A stretch of 64,000 nt of DNA. Source: Escallonia rubra (Eukaryota > Streptophyta > Magnoliopsida > Escalloniales > Escalloniaceae). The notes under the pieces are model-generated. The model made no database searches and was not told the origin of the DNA. It was given only the letters and a program-made list of their open reading frames with translations. The position numbers were made by a program, and so were the translations under genes. Each line of letters opens with the position of its first letter. Position 1 is the stretch's first letter. The stretch spans positions 248,001 through 312,000 of the forward strand of contig JAVXUO010002340.1 of the NCBI GenBank assembly GCA_033065855.1. The letters run 5' to 3'. Below are positions 33,280-44,091 of this stretch, in pieces.

Positions 33280-33549
33280 ATGTCAGAGATGCCTTTCTCT
33301 TTTTCTTGTGATCCTTTAGGTGGCACGGAGTCGGACTACCATTCAAGGTCAACAGCAAGAAGTGTAAGACCGTCATCAGATAGGACTGCCACATCAAGTA
33401 GATCTACTCCTTCAGTTAACTTGGTAAATGAAGAAGATGAAGTTGAGGAGGAATGTCTACCAGATTTGGAGCTTATGATTCCGTTTGAAGAAAGCGTTGT
33501 TGCCTTGGCCCTTAGCGACGATGAGGATGATGGTGTTATGTTCACTTAG
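33280..33549 (+). CDS. Short acidic ORF inside hAT-1, not recognised
   Basis: 89 codons, ATG to TAG, not a repeat by-product. Ser/Thr/Arg-rich N-terminal half, then an acidic end (NEEDEVEEECLPDLELMIP and LSDDEDDGVMFT). It may be the last exon of a degraded transposase or of a captured host gene. It has no domain I can name. A splice-acceptor-like 'tcctttag' at 33312-33319 would fit an exon start. Coding status is unsure. Confidence 0.3.
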   Translation: MSEMPFSFSCDPLGGTESDYHSRSTARSVRPSSDRTATSSRSTPSVNLVNEEDEVEEECLPDLELMIPFEESVVALALSDDEDDGVMFT

Positions 33550-33825
33550 AATTTAGTGATTTGCTATTTTTTAATGGATTTATGACTTTTCTCATGTTAA
33601 AAGCTTGTTAAATTATGATGTTATGAAATATGAAACTTTTTCTTGTGTTTAGAAGATTGTAATTGTCATTTTCTGATTTTTTACGTAATTTTATTATTTT
33701 AATACACTATTATTTATTTATTTTTAATATTGCGCCTAACTTTGAAAAGGCGCGCGCCTGCGCCTTGCGCCTAGGCTCCAGGGACCTTTTGCGCACTAGG
33801 TGCGCCTACGCCTTTAATAACACTG

Positions 33826-33833
33826 TGCGTACA
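33826..33833. repeat. 8-bp duplication of hAT-1, right copy
   Basis: TGCGTACA; see left copy at 32136. Confidence 0.8.
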
Positions 33834-35688
33834 TAAACTAGCGCACGGTTATCGTTAGTACGTGAAATTTTATAGTATAATACTTAAGGCTATATTAGAA
33901 TTTCTGGTGAAATTTCATAATTTTATGAAATCGTATGTATTTTTAGTATTTTCAGAAATTTTAGATTTGTAAAAATATTTTAGAGCCTTTAAACCCTGAA
34001 AGTGTTCTGGGAAAAATTAGAGTAATGTCTTTATGGTATAAATAAGACTTAGTATGAATTTGATGATTTTTGGAGTTGATTTTCTTTGGCTTTCGTATTG
34101 CATTGGTTTTATCAACACGAATAAATTAAAAATACTTTTAATGCCTTTTAATTTCTGATTTAAATTTATACAATTTTATACATATTTTAAAGTTGTTACA
34201 AAAATTATGGGACTTTATTTTCACATAGAAACAATTATGGATATTGATAGGTTTTTACTGCATTTAAAGAAATTATTTTAATTCGAAAATATTCAAAATT
34301 TTAGAAAATTCATATTTTGACCTTTTATAATATTTTAAGCTATAAAAGTATTTTTTATAATTTAATATGTATTTGGTGTATCGCTACGCATTACAGAGTG
34401 TATAGAGATTTCGTTTAAGTTAGTCGTGTGCGGAACCGTTTTGAGTTGCGCGATTTCAGAGTTAGAAGTGGGCACGTGGTGGGTAGTTGATATTAGGTTT
34501 ATAGTATTAGTATTATTGTATAGATTGTGTTCTAACAAATGGATTGTCAATTTAGGTTTATTCAGAGATTATTGATCGAGGTTTGATAGCATCGCGTAGT
34601 TTGGATCGAGGAAATGTGTCAGCGACCAGTAAGTGACCCTTTGATTCAACTAGTGTTTTTATATATAACGCATATGTTTATCTACTGTTAAAAATGTGGT
34701 GTTTATTAGCATTCACCGTTTTAAGTACGTTTAGCTGCTCTAGCTTAATTTGTCAAAAAACTTCTAGTGATTTATTTCTCGTTAAAAACCGGACCAGCAT
34801 GTAAATTATATTTTGCTTAGAAAATGCAATGAAATTCAGATTTGAAATGTTTTGGCATTTGACGTATTTGTGAATATTGAACATTTTGAAAGTTATCGAA
34901 GGGGGTGTGTGGATAGTTTGATGAGTGGTTGTGTTTACGATGAACCAAAAGGTAGTTTTTGTTTATTCGATTGTTGTGCCCCATATCCATGGGGGAAAGT
35001 TGGATTTCGGGCCCTGGTCAACGAGGCTTGTACGTTGATGCACATTATTGTTGCTTGTGGTTCGCCCTTGCGTCCATAGATTATTTATCCTGGATGTAGG
35101 AAGGATTTCGGGCCCTAGTCAGTGGGGCCTGTACGCTAATCGCAATATATCCTTTGAACTGATGTTGGGATGGAACGGTTTATCGTGAGGTTTTGTGCTA
35201 ATGATTTTATACCTCAATTTTGTTTCATGTACTATATTTCATTTACCATATGATTACTTTATGATTTTGGATTCAAATGTTGCTATGATTTAAAGTGAAT
35301 TATTTTATGGCATGCCATGGTCCACCTGGTTGAATCATTGGTTACTTTATCATTTCAGATTGAAAGTAAGGTTATGGTGAGGAGCATAGGAGGAGACAAT
35401 TTGGTGCGGAGCTTCGGACACTTTATTGAATGAGCTGCAAAAAATTTAGATTGTTGGTTTAGCCTTAGTTGTTGACAATCGGAGTTATGAAGAGTTTTAG
35501 TATAAGTGATGTATTCAAATGCAAAAATATAAAATGTAATTAAAACTTTGTAGAAGTTTTAATTTCCGCTGCAGCATATATTGGTTTTAGCGAGTACGGC
35601 CTGGCAGAGCCCTAAATTGGAGTCTATTGGGTCTGCGTCAGGTCACGTGCCTAGCTCGCGAGCCTACCCGTGGGTTCTGGTCGTGACC

Positions 35689-35693
35689 GAAGC
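35689..35693. repeat. Target site duplication of the solo LTR, right copy
   Basis: GAAGC, identical to 30670-30674. Confidence 0.88.
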
Positions 35694-36243
35694 CCTTTGT
35701 CACAAGCGACTATTAGCTAGATGGGCTTGCTTACTATCGTGTAAGTGGTGTGTTCCACGTCATAACATCGTCTTATGGCTGGCCATTAGGGAGATGTTAA
35801 GTACGTAGGATAGGTTTTTTTCTTTTCATGTCATTCCTAGCATGAGTTGTGTTTTTCTGTCGCATTCTTTTTGAGTCGCATGATCATCTATTTTTTAATT
35901 GCCCTTTCACGTACGTATTATGGTCTATTATTCAAAAGAAATGCAATTTTAACTGGCCTATGTTAAGTTGGCAGGGTATGGTTGATAGAGCTTCCTCTGA
36001 GTGGCAGGGCCCTGGATTCCCGGCATCGGTCTGTCGGATAGCGTTTGCAGCGTTGGTGTACTATATCTGGAGAGAGCGAAATTCTTGTTCCTTCCAGAAT
36101 AAGTATACTGATGTGGTTTCTTGTTCTGCAGGTCTTGTGCATGTCATCCGGTGGAGGTTGTTCTCTTGTAAAAAAGCAGCCAAATCCTTGACTAACCGAC
36201 GGTTCCATGGTGAATGGCAGCTCCCTAACTCCATATTTGCCTG
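35689..36243 (+). pseudogene. LINE ORF2, 3' part: C-terminal zinc-finger domain
   Basis: Continues ORF2 after the solo LTR. EALCHKRLLARWACLLSCKW leads to PRHNIVLWLAIREMLST, then CRILFESHDHLFFNC and LWSIIQKK, the reverse-transcriptase zinc-binding pattern found at the end of plant L1 ORF2. A stop follows MLST and a frameshift occurs near 35850. The last open part (35849-36243) ends with a TGA stop. No poly(A) follows. Confidence 0.8.
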
Positions 36244-36403
36244 ATTCTGTCATGGTTTGGTCCATATTGATTTCTGGGAGATCGGTCCACGTTCCAAGAG
36301 TTCGGGGCGACGGAGCTCTGAATTTTTGGGGCGTTACAGTTGGTCTCAGAGCAGTTCGGTCTGGTGGTATAAAGAGCATAGGTATATGATTTTGTAGGCT
36401 CAG
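36244..36403 (+). repeat. Scrap of a Gypsy LTR end with primer site
   Basis: Ends GGGGCGTTACA at 36338, then GT and TGGTCTCAGAGC (36341-36352), a tRNA-Met-type PBS with one difference from the usual TGGTATCAGAGC, then about 50 bp of leader. The rest of this element is missing: the left side joins the LINE and the right side is cut by the LTR at 36404. This is a different family from the 36404 LTR, whose end is TCGTGACA. Confidence 0.65.
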
Positions 36404-39400
36404 TGTAATACCCCGAAACATTTTTTTTCTTTTCTTTCTTTTCATTTATTTTATTACTTTTCGGGCTAAATTAAAATTGTTAGCGTTGAACTTTTAATTT
36501 GCATGCATATTGCTCCGACAACTTTTAGCGACGATTTAGTAACGGGGTTCGGTAACACTGTTAAATTTTTTTTTAAACACATAAAAGTTCCAACGTAAAT
36601 TCTTTGGACCTTTAAATAATAATGAAAAAGTTCAGGTAGACCTCGTGAGTGGCGCCGTGAGATGATCGTGTTTTTGTGTGTAATGTAATACAATATACGT
36701 TCATCTGTGTGTGCGTGAGGTGTATGAGTAGATATGTGCATGGGTAGGCGAGCGTACGTATATACATGGTGTGTGCGAGGGGTGGTGCAGCTGTGGTGTG
36801 CACAAGTGTGTCTGTTGGGTGCGAACTGTGTGCGTATAATCTGTGTGTGTGTGTGTGTATGTGTAGCCGTATGGCTGTATGTGAGTGTGGTTGTGTGCAT
36901 CCATTTATAGAAATGGCAGGTGTGTGGGTATATGTGAGATAACTGTGTGGGTGTTTGTATCTGTGAGAGGGATGTGGGTGTTTGTATCTGTGAGAGGGAT
37001 GTGGGTGTTTATGGTGTAAATTGGTGTGGTATTGGGGAATGGGGTATTGTGTGTGTTAAAACATATGAGTGTGCATGTGTGTGTGTGGTAAAATGGAGTG
37101 TACATGTGCGTGTAAGTGAAGAGAGGTCCAAAGTGTGTGCCTGTGTTGTAGTGGGATATTGGAGCATTAGGAGTTTTTTTGTGGGTGTGGGAGGTGTGGA
37201 GCAATATGTGTGCGTGCATGTAGTGAGCATGGGTGTGTGTGTGTGCAAGTGTGTAAGGTGGGTGTTGTGAGTGTAATGCCTGGTGTAATGGGTATATAAA
37301 TGTGCGTGTGTGTGTGTGTGTGTTTTGTGTTGAGTGTGTGTGTGTGTGCGCGCGCGTATACTGTGAGTTGGTGTGAAGGTGTGTATATAATGTGAGAATT
37401 AGTTAAAAGTGTGTATGTATAGTGTCGACATATTGGTGTGAGGTGTTGAGTGGTATTATGGGTGTAAGGGCGATTGAAGATGGTCTGCACAAAAAGGGAG
37501 AAAGTGAAAAAGTTGGTTCAGTTATTGAACATAAAAGTGTCGCTAAAAGAAATATTTCTCAAGCATTTCCTTTCCAAAATATTTTAAATATATCTAGGAA
37601 CTTATTTGGATTAAGTTTAAAAGAGTAACTTATATTGTTTTTACAAGAACTACAAGCTGGAAAAGTTTTAGATTTTTCTGAGTTTGGCAAGCATGCTAAC
37701 TAATTTTATCAGAACCAGGGATTTCGTTGTATTTTAAAATAGTAAATTAAGGTATTAAATTATGATGTTTTACAATTGCCTTATGTAGCTAAGATAGCAT
37801 ATATTCCAAAGTTTCGAAAGCTTTGAAAGTCGTTTGCTATTTTTAGCGTTGTCAGTGGCGTAGCGCTCGATCGGATATCGCATACGCTTTACTATTACTA
37901 CAGTTTACTGAGCTATTACTAAAGACCAATTCCAAACAGATTTAGGCAAAGTGAAAAATTGAAACTCCTGTTATTTTGGGAAGGGTCTCAAATGATTTTT
38001 TTTTGAAAACAAGTTTTTAAATTATTCGATATAGTGAACAAAATTATTTTTAGCCTAGAATTTTACAGTGATCTAAAATTACTGTGACTCTTGGGTGTCT
38101 GATTTTTCGTGGCATTCCGGTGCCGTTTGATATATTTTGAAACAGGAACATTAGTGCTCAAATTAAAGAATGGTTTAGGGTTCCAAGCGAAAAATTTTCG
38201 GAAAGGCCATTATTGTCCAAAAAAAAAAAAACCCACCTAGCTGTTTAAAGAAAAAGATTTTTTTTAGGTTATATCTACGTGTATAACGGTACGTTAGGTG
38301 TCGGGGGTAAATAGGTAATTTTACAGAAGTCTAGGGGCGGTTTGGTAATTTCACTCATTTGAGAGAAACTTAATACTTAGGTATGCTTGAGCAGTAATGA
38401 ATGACATCCATGTGGTTGTTTTTTAGGTTTCGATAGACAAGAGATAGGACCGGCTGTTGAACGAGTTCAAGAACCAGTTATTGAGCGAGGTAAGTACCCT
38501 ACCACATTCCTCTTTATACCCTATTTGAAAATTATATATATTGTATACATGTTCTCAGTCAAATGAAAGTTTTGAAGTACTTTTACTGCCCTGTGTTCGT
38601 GATAAATCGTTTAATGAAAATTGAAATAAAATGCCATGGAATTGTTGTGTGAGTAAATGAACTACGTTTGGTACATGTGGAATGAGATGATAATTTGACG
38701 GAGTTAATGTGCCCCATATCCACGGGAGAAAGTGGATTCTGGGTCCTGGTCAACGGGACCATACGTTGACGCACAGTACTGTTGCACCGTGGTTCACCCT
38801 TGCGTTACGCTGACCGCAGTATACCAAGTTATGAATAATTGTGACAGTTCTTGATGAATCTTTTTGTTGATTATACTCTATTTCGAGATTTCTTATGCTA
38901 CAAGTGCATATATGTATATAGATATGTTGACTAAAATTTTATTTTAGTAACATTAAATTCCTGATTTTGAAAATGAAAACCATGGCATGCTTAAGACTTT
39001 GAAACCTATTTTAGGGATATGGTATGTGTATTTACAGGGCCCCCGGCTCACCACTTTTTATAAATGTTTTCAGGTGATCGCTTAGATGAATCCGAGTACT
39101 ATGAGGGTAACGAGGATGGAGTCGCAGGAGATGCTCGTTATGAAGTTAATTTAAGTCTCTAGAGAAATGTTTAAAACTACTTGTTTACATTTTTTAAAAT
39201 TGTTTGGAGCTTAGATCTCCATGAGGTTTCTTTTTGATAATTTATATTATTCTTTTATGGATGGATTTAGTAGAGAAAATTTTGGAAGATCTCTACGTAC
39301 CTCTTTAGAAGTCATATTAAGGTGTTAGTTAAGGCATGACTTTAGATTTGTATACAGGTTTAAACGAGGCCTGGCAGAACCCAAAATGGTTGTCCGAATG

Positions 39401-39447
39401 GGTCTGCGGTCGGTCATGGATCTAGCTCACGGTTTTGGGTCGTGACA
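36404..39447 (+). repeat. Left LTR of Gypsy element E3 (3044 bp)
   Basis: Starts TGTAATACCCCG and ends GGGTCGTGACA, directly followed by a PBS. Same family as the solo LTR at 30675. It has a TG-rich zone (36640-37440), A- and T-rich parts, and the conserved block at 38711-38815 ('ccccatatccacgggagaaa'). The five bases before it are CTCAG; no right LTR is found in the window, so the element is incomplete. Confidence 0.82.
36640..37440 (+). repeat. TG-rich tract in the E3 LTR
   Basis: About 0.8 kb of TG-dominated sequence, with pure TG runs at about 36842-36858 and 37303-37322 and a 'gcgcgcgc' step near 37349. It holds two copies of a 29-bp unit 'gtttgtatctgtgagagg' (36953 and 36981). Longer than the equivalent tract in the solo LTR. 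Confidence 0.85.
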
Positions 39448-39451
39448 AAAA

Positions 39452-39463
39452 TGGTATTAGAGC
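39452..39463 (+). other. E3 primer binding site, tRNA-Met type
   Basis: TGGTATTAGAGC starts four bases after the LTR end; it differs at one base from the usual initiator-Met site TGGTATCAGAGC of plant chromovirus and Copia elements. Confidence 0.8.
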
Positions 39464-39711
39464 ATTACAGTTTTTGGATATTAGAGTTTAAGTAATGATC
39501 CCGCTGGTTAGGTTATATGATTCTATAGATTAGTATCTAGGCAACAGAGTCAGGGGTAGGAAGGAAAAAAAAGGAATTATGTCTAAAGAGAATATCAGAT
39601 TTTTTATATGCTTTCTTGCAAATTTTGGTAATCGACTAAATCTTTGAATTGTAGAATAAGAGATAATGTGTTAATGGAAGTTATCTATGATATTTGTGTT
39701 GTGATAGGACT
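39464..39711 (+). other. E3 leader
   Basis: AT-rich leader between PBS and gag ATG; nothing else is seen. Confidence 0.6.
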
Positions 39712-41082
39712 ATGGAAAACCGGAGCGAGGATAGTATGATGCCCTCTCAAGGATCCGGAGATTCCAGCTAGGCATCTTACATTGGAAACAAGAAACTGGG
39801 AAAGCGTCCCAGAGAGGAGGTGGTAGATTCTGAAAAGAGGATGATTCCACCAGAAAAAGATATAAATGGTTGAAGGAAGATATTAGAGTACTGGAGACCC
39901 AATTGGAGAGTATGGGGATCAGCTACGGCCGCAGCTGGGAGTAGAGACAGAAAGACTATAACTATTATTTTGCAAAGAAACTCATAGAGTTACAAAATCG
40001 GTTGGGAGATGAAGACTCGATAACTTTCTCCCGAGCCAAAGTATAGGAGTGGATCTAGGAGTGGGAAACCTACATTCAACCAGCAAATGATTAGGTTGAA
40101 GGATGAAAAAGGAGTAGTAGTAACTAGATTAGGAAAATAAGCAGAGTGTGTCTCTTTCCATTGGACTCATTGTTTTAGAGAAGTATCTTTGAAACCTTTG
40201 GGAATAAGTGCACTGTTGATTGAGTTATATACTTTGATTATATTATATTGAGTTATTCGTTATAGAAGTTCGAGCATGAATGAAAATTATTGAATCACTG
40301 ACATATTTATGGGTTAAGGGAAGGGAACGATGTAGAACAAATTACATCGAAAATGATTTTGTAAAAAAAAATTATTATAACGATAAATTGATTATGATTG
40401 GAAATCAAGGATTCTTACGAGAGAGTTTCCTTATAGGTTGAAAAGAAATGAAGCTCAAGGTGATGACGTGTTTAGGATGGTGGAGAACCTCGCTAGAGTC
40501 GTGGAGCACCAGGTGACTGCAAATGGGGGCTCGTCAATTGAGAAGTTCAAAAGGATGGACCCGCCATCCTTCGTTGGTACCATTGACCCCTTCAAGGCTG
40601 AGTCCTGAATATCAAACCAAGAAGAAATCTTTGAGGTTCTGGGTTGTACCGAGCGACATAACGAAATATTCATGGCGTTCATGCTCAAGGACGAGGCCAA
40701 TCAATGGTGGAAGGCTACTAAAAGAGTGAAGGCTGGCAAGGTGGCGAATATGGAATGGGAAGGCTTCAAGGAATTATTTCTCGAGAAATACTTTCCCCAG
40801 ACCATAATGGAGCAAATGGAAATCGACTTCATACAGTTGACCCAGAGGAACCGTTCAGTCAAAGAATACGAGGTCGTATTCACTAAGCTGTCTCGTTATG
40901 CTACCCACTTGGTGGACACAGAAGCAAAGCGAGCAAGAACATTTAAAAATGAACTAAGGCTCGGTATTCGGTCTCACATCTCTACATTGAGGTTAGGGAC
41001 TTATACTGAAGTGGTAGATAGAACCCTAATCACAGAAAGGGACAGTGAAGAGTTGTACATAATAGTTCACTTAGAAACCTAG
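39712..41082 (+). pseudogene. E3 gag, broken and fused to integrase sequence
   Basis: ATG at 39712 opens MENRSEDSMMPSQGSGDSS, then a stop. A stretch in another frame at 39875-40045 looks helical (LKEDIRVLETQLE, LIELQNRLGDE). The gag core is clear from about 40448: MDPPSFVGTIDPF, stop (TGA near 40606), EEIFEVLGCTERHNEIFMA, DEANQWWKA, FKELFLEKYFP, then YATHLVDTEAKRARTF. This order is the retrotransposon-gag fold of Tekay/Del-like Gypsy. From about 41060 the frame runs into DNA that in the array units lies between RNase H and integrase, so the gag C-terminus, protease, RT and RNase H were deleted. Confidence 0.8.
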
Positions 41083-41834
41083 TGGTACGACCCACTTTAA
41101 TCGATAGAATTAAAACAGCTCAGGAGACCGAAGAACATCTACTTAAGATAATAGAACTGGTAAAGAAAGGAAATAAATCTGAATACAAGTTGCAAGATGG
41201 AATACTTTGTTTTGGCAATGGGATCTGCGTGCCGAATAACCCTAGTTTAAAAAGGGAGATTTTAGAAGAAGCTCACAGATCAGGTTACTCGATTCATCCA
41301 AGAGGCACAAAAATGTATAGGGACCTTCGAGACACATTTTGGTGGGGTAACATGAAAGTGAAGATATCAGAGTTCATATCCAGATGCCTAGTATGCCAGC
41401 AGGTGAAAGCAGAACACCAAAAACCCGCCGGGTCATTACAGCCCTACCGATACCGGAATGGAAGTGGGAACACATAACTATGGATTTTATTTGCCAAAGA
41501 CCCGTTCTGGACATGACGCTATTTGGGTAGTAATAGACGTACTAACGAAGTGTGCGTACTTCTTTCCTATCCGGATGACATATTCAAGAGACAAGTTGGC
41601 TACCACCTACGTAGAGGGGATAGTACGCTTGCATGGAATTCCAGTCTCAATCGTTTCAGATATAGACCCTCGTTTTGTGTGCAAATTCTTGGGAAGCTTA
41701 GAACATGCATTCGGTACTACACTACAGTTCAGCACGGCGTTCCACCCCCAACCAGATTGTTTGTCGAAAAGGACTATCTAGACACTAGAAGATCTATTGC
41801 GGGCTTCTGTGCTAGATTTCAAGGGTAGCTGGGG
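41060..41834 (+). pseudogene. Array unit U0 (partial): zinc finger and integrase start
   Basis: Starts within 'aatagttcacttag', where gag is fused in. The open part 41082-41477 has the integrase HHCC finger (HRSGYSIH and CLVCQQV, both intact). After a frameshift at about 41480 the core runs with its first two Asp (VVID and IVSD). The third catalytic residue position reads CLSKRTI, Lys where the family has Glu. Ends at the protease-tail junction 41834. No function possible. Confidence 0.85.
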
Positions 41835-44091
41835 GTGGATTGATTGGCAGGATATCATGCTTAAGTAGATTTCTTCCATAAGAGAGTGACTTTTAATATC
41901 CCAGGTTAAGACCATTTGTTCTTCCAGGGATCTAGTATTGCACCCCTTGCGCCTATGGTTTTTGCCTTACAGGCAAACCGACTCCTTAGGAAAGGTTGTC
42001 GTGGGTACTTGGCTTATTTTATAGATACCCAGCAAAAGGAATTGACGTTAGAGGACATTTCGGTGGTGAAAGAATTTCCTGAGGTATTTCCAAAAGATTT
42101 ACCAGGGATGCCGCCCGATAGGGAAGTTGAATTTAAGATTGAATTGATTCCAGGGACCGCCCCTATCTCTAAAGCACCATATCGTACGACACCCGTGGAG
42201 TTTAGAGAAGTAAAGACACAACTGCAGGACCTTCTAGACAAATGATTTATTCGCCCTAGTGCGTCGCCCTATGGTGCACCTGTATTATTTCTTAAGAAGA
42301 AGGATGGGACGATGAGATTGCGCATCTACTATCGAGAGTTAAAGAAGGTGAGGATAAGAAATCGTTACCCTTTACCCTGCATAGGCGACCCGTTTGATCA
42401 GTTACAGTTGGCGAAGTGGTTTTCAAAGATTACCTTCGTTCGGGGTATCACCAGCTGAAGATCAAGGCAGAAGATGTGCCCAAGACCGTCTTTCACACTA
42501 GATATTGGCACTACGAATTTTCTGTCATGCCTTTTGGGTTGACTAACGCTCTGGCAACTTTTATGGACTTAATGAACTGAGTATTCACACCTTTCTTGGA
42601 TCAATTTGTAGTGGTGTTCATCAATGATATACTAATATATTCTAAGATAAGGGAAGAACACGAACAACACTTAAGTGCGGTATTAAAGATCTTAAGAGAA
42701 ACAAAATCGTATGTCAAACTTAAGAAATGCGAGTTTTGGTTGGATAGAGTTGCATTCTTCGATCATGTGGTGTCGGAAGAAGGGATATCGATTGACACTA
42801 AAAAGATAGAGGCTATTGTCGATTGGAATAGACCTACTACGTTGATGGAGGTTCGAAGTTTCTTAGGGTTAGCTGGATATTGCCGAAGATTTGGGGAAGG
42901 GTTCTCACAGATAGCGACACCCTTGACACGCCTGACCCAAAAGGGAGTTAAAGTTGGAATGGAACAAAGATTGTGAGAATAACTTCCAAGAGTTGAAAAA
43001 GAGACGGATCACAGCCCCTATACTTACACTTCCAAGTAGGTTTGGTTGTTTCAAGATTTATAGCGATGCCTTCCACAAGGGTCTAGGGTGCGTACTCACA
43101 TAGAATGGAAAGGTGATTGCCTATGCCTCTAGACAATCGGAATCATATGACAAGAATTATCAAACCCATGACCTGGAGCTGGCGACGGTGATTTTTGCCT
43201 TAAAGATCTGGAGACACTACCTATATGGAGAACCCTGGGAGATTTTTACTGACCATAAAAGTTTGAAGTACATATTCACCCAGAAGGCAGTAAACTTGAG
43301 ACAAAGGCGATGGTTAGAACTACTAAAGGATTACGACCTCAATATCCAGTACCACCCAGGGAAGGCGAATGTAGTTACCGATGCACTTAGTAGGAAGTCG
43401 TCTTCGTCAATGGCCACCCTAATCACAAGACAGAGGCATTTATTAGAAGATATAAGGAAATTGGGCTTGGATGTCAGGATTCGAGGCTTGCACAAGAATA
43501 GTTCACTTAGCAACCTACTGGTACGAACCACTTTATTCAATAGAATTAAAAAAGCTCAGGAGACCGAAGAACATCAACTTAAGATAATAGACGAGGTAAA
43601 GAAAAGAGATATCAGAGTTCATATCAGAGTTCATATACAGATGCCTAGTATGCCAGGAGGTGAAAGCAGAACACCAAATACCCGCCGGGTCATTACAGCC
43701 CTACCGTTACCGGAATGGAAGTGGGAACACATAACTATGGATTTTGTTTGCCAAAGACCCGTTCTGGACATGACATTATTTGGGTAGTAGTAGATAGACT
43801 AACGAAGTGTGCGCACTTCTTTCCTGTCCGGATGACCTATTCGAGGGACAAGTTGGCTACCACCTTCGTAGATGAGATAGTACGCTTGCATGGAATTCCA
43901 GTCTCAATCGTTTCAGATAGAGACCCTCATTTTGTGTTCAAATTCTGGGGAAGCGTACAACAAGGATTCGGTACTAGACTAGTGTTCAGCACGACGTTCC
44001 GCCCCCAAACAGATTGTTTGTCGAAAAGGGCTTTCTAGACACTAAAAGATCTATTGCGGGCTTCTGTGCTAGATTTCAAGGGTAGCTGGGG
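41835..44091 (+). pseudogene. Array unit U1 (2257 bp)
   Basis: Most diverged unit. Protease tail, then the RT start ([21 protein letters not shown]), stop at 42242, FVKK replaced by FLKK, frameshift near 42425, and the YxDD-type box reads FINDI (Asn for the first Asp). RNase H (43113-43787) looks whole: YSDAFHKG, HDLELATV, FTDHKSL and VTDALSRK give all four acidic residues. About 180 bp of the zinc-finger region is lost near 43610, where 'tatcagagttca' is doubled. The integrase part ends with CLSKRAF. It keeps states that the inner units lost. Confidence 0.88.

Larger units (their letters stand above)
32144..33825. mobile_element. hAT-1: non-autonomous hAT-type transposon (1682 bp)
   Basis: Left end CAGTGTTATAAAAAGCGCG and right end CCTTTAATAACACTG form imperfect terminal inverted repeats; 8-bp flanking repeats differ at one base. 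Both subterminal regions are packed with 'gcgcctaggcgc'-like steps, typical of hAT subterminal motifs. The interior has a CT run, a TA microsatellite and one short ORF (33280-33549) but no recognisable transposase. It sits inside the solo LTR and is younger than it. Confidence 0.85.
30675..35688 (+). mobile_element. Solo LTR of a Gypsy family, with nested hAT
   Basis: Starts TGTAATACCCCG and ends GGTTCTGGTCGTGACC, flanked by GAAGC on both sides. Without the nested hAT element and its extra duplication it is about 3.3 kb, close to the 3044-bp LTR at 36404-39447, with which it shares start, TG-rich zone, a block near 34978 ('ccccatatcc' ... 'ggtcaacg') and end. No internal region or second LTR is present, so it is a solo LTR left by recombination. 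The last base C instead of A is a later mutation. Confidence 0.85.
23730..36243 (+). mobile_element. Decayed plant L1-type LINE, interrupted
   Basis: Holds, in order, a GC- and pyrimidine-rich 5' region, ORF1 (25621-27028), ORF2 endonuclease, RT and C-terminal zinc-finger domain (27570-30674 and 35689-36243). It is split by a long-TIR element (24424-25522) and by a solo LTR (30675-35688). Near 23730-23960 two roughly 150-bp segments ('gagagagagtaaag' ... 'ctgtttctggcactg' and 'gagagagagaatatag' ... 'ctgtttctcgggctc') look like tandem 5'-UTR units. No poly(A) tail follows 36243, so the 3' end is lost. The 5' limit is uncertain. Confidence 0.8.
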
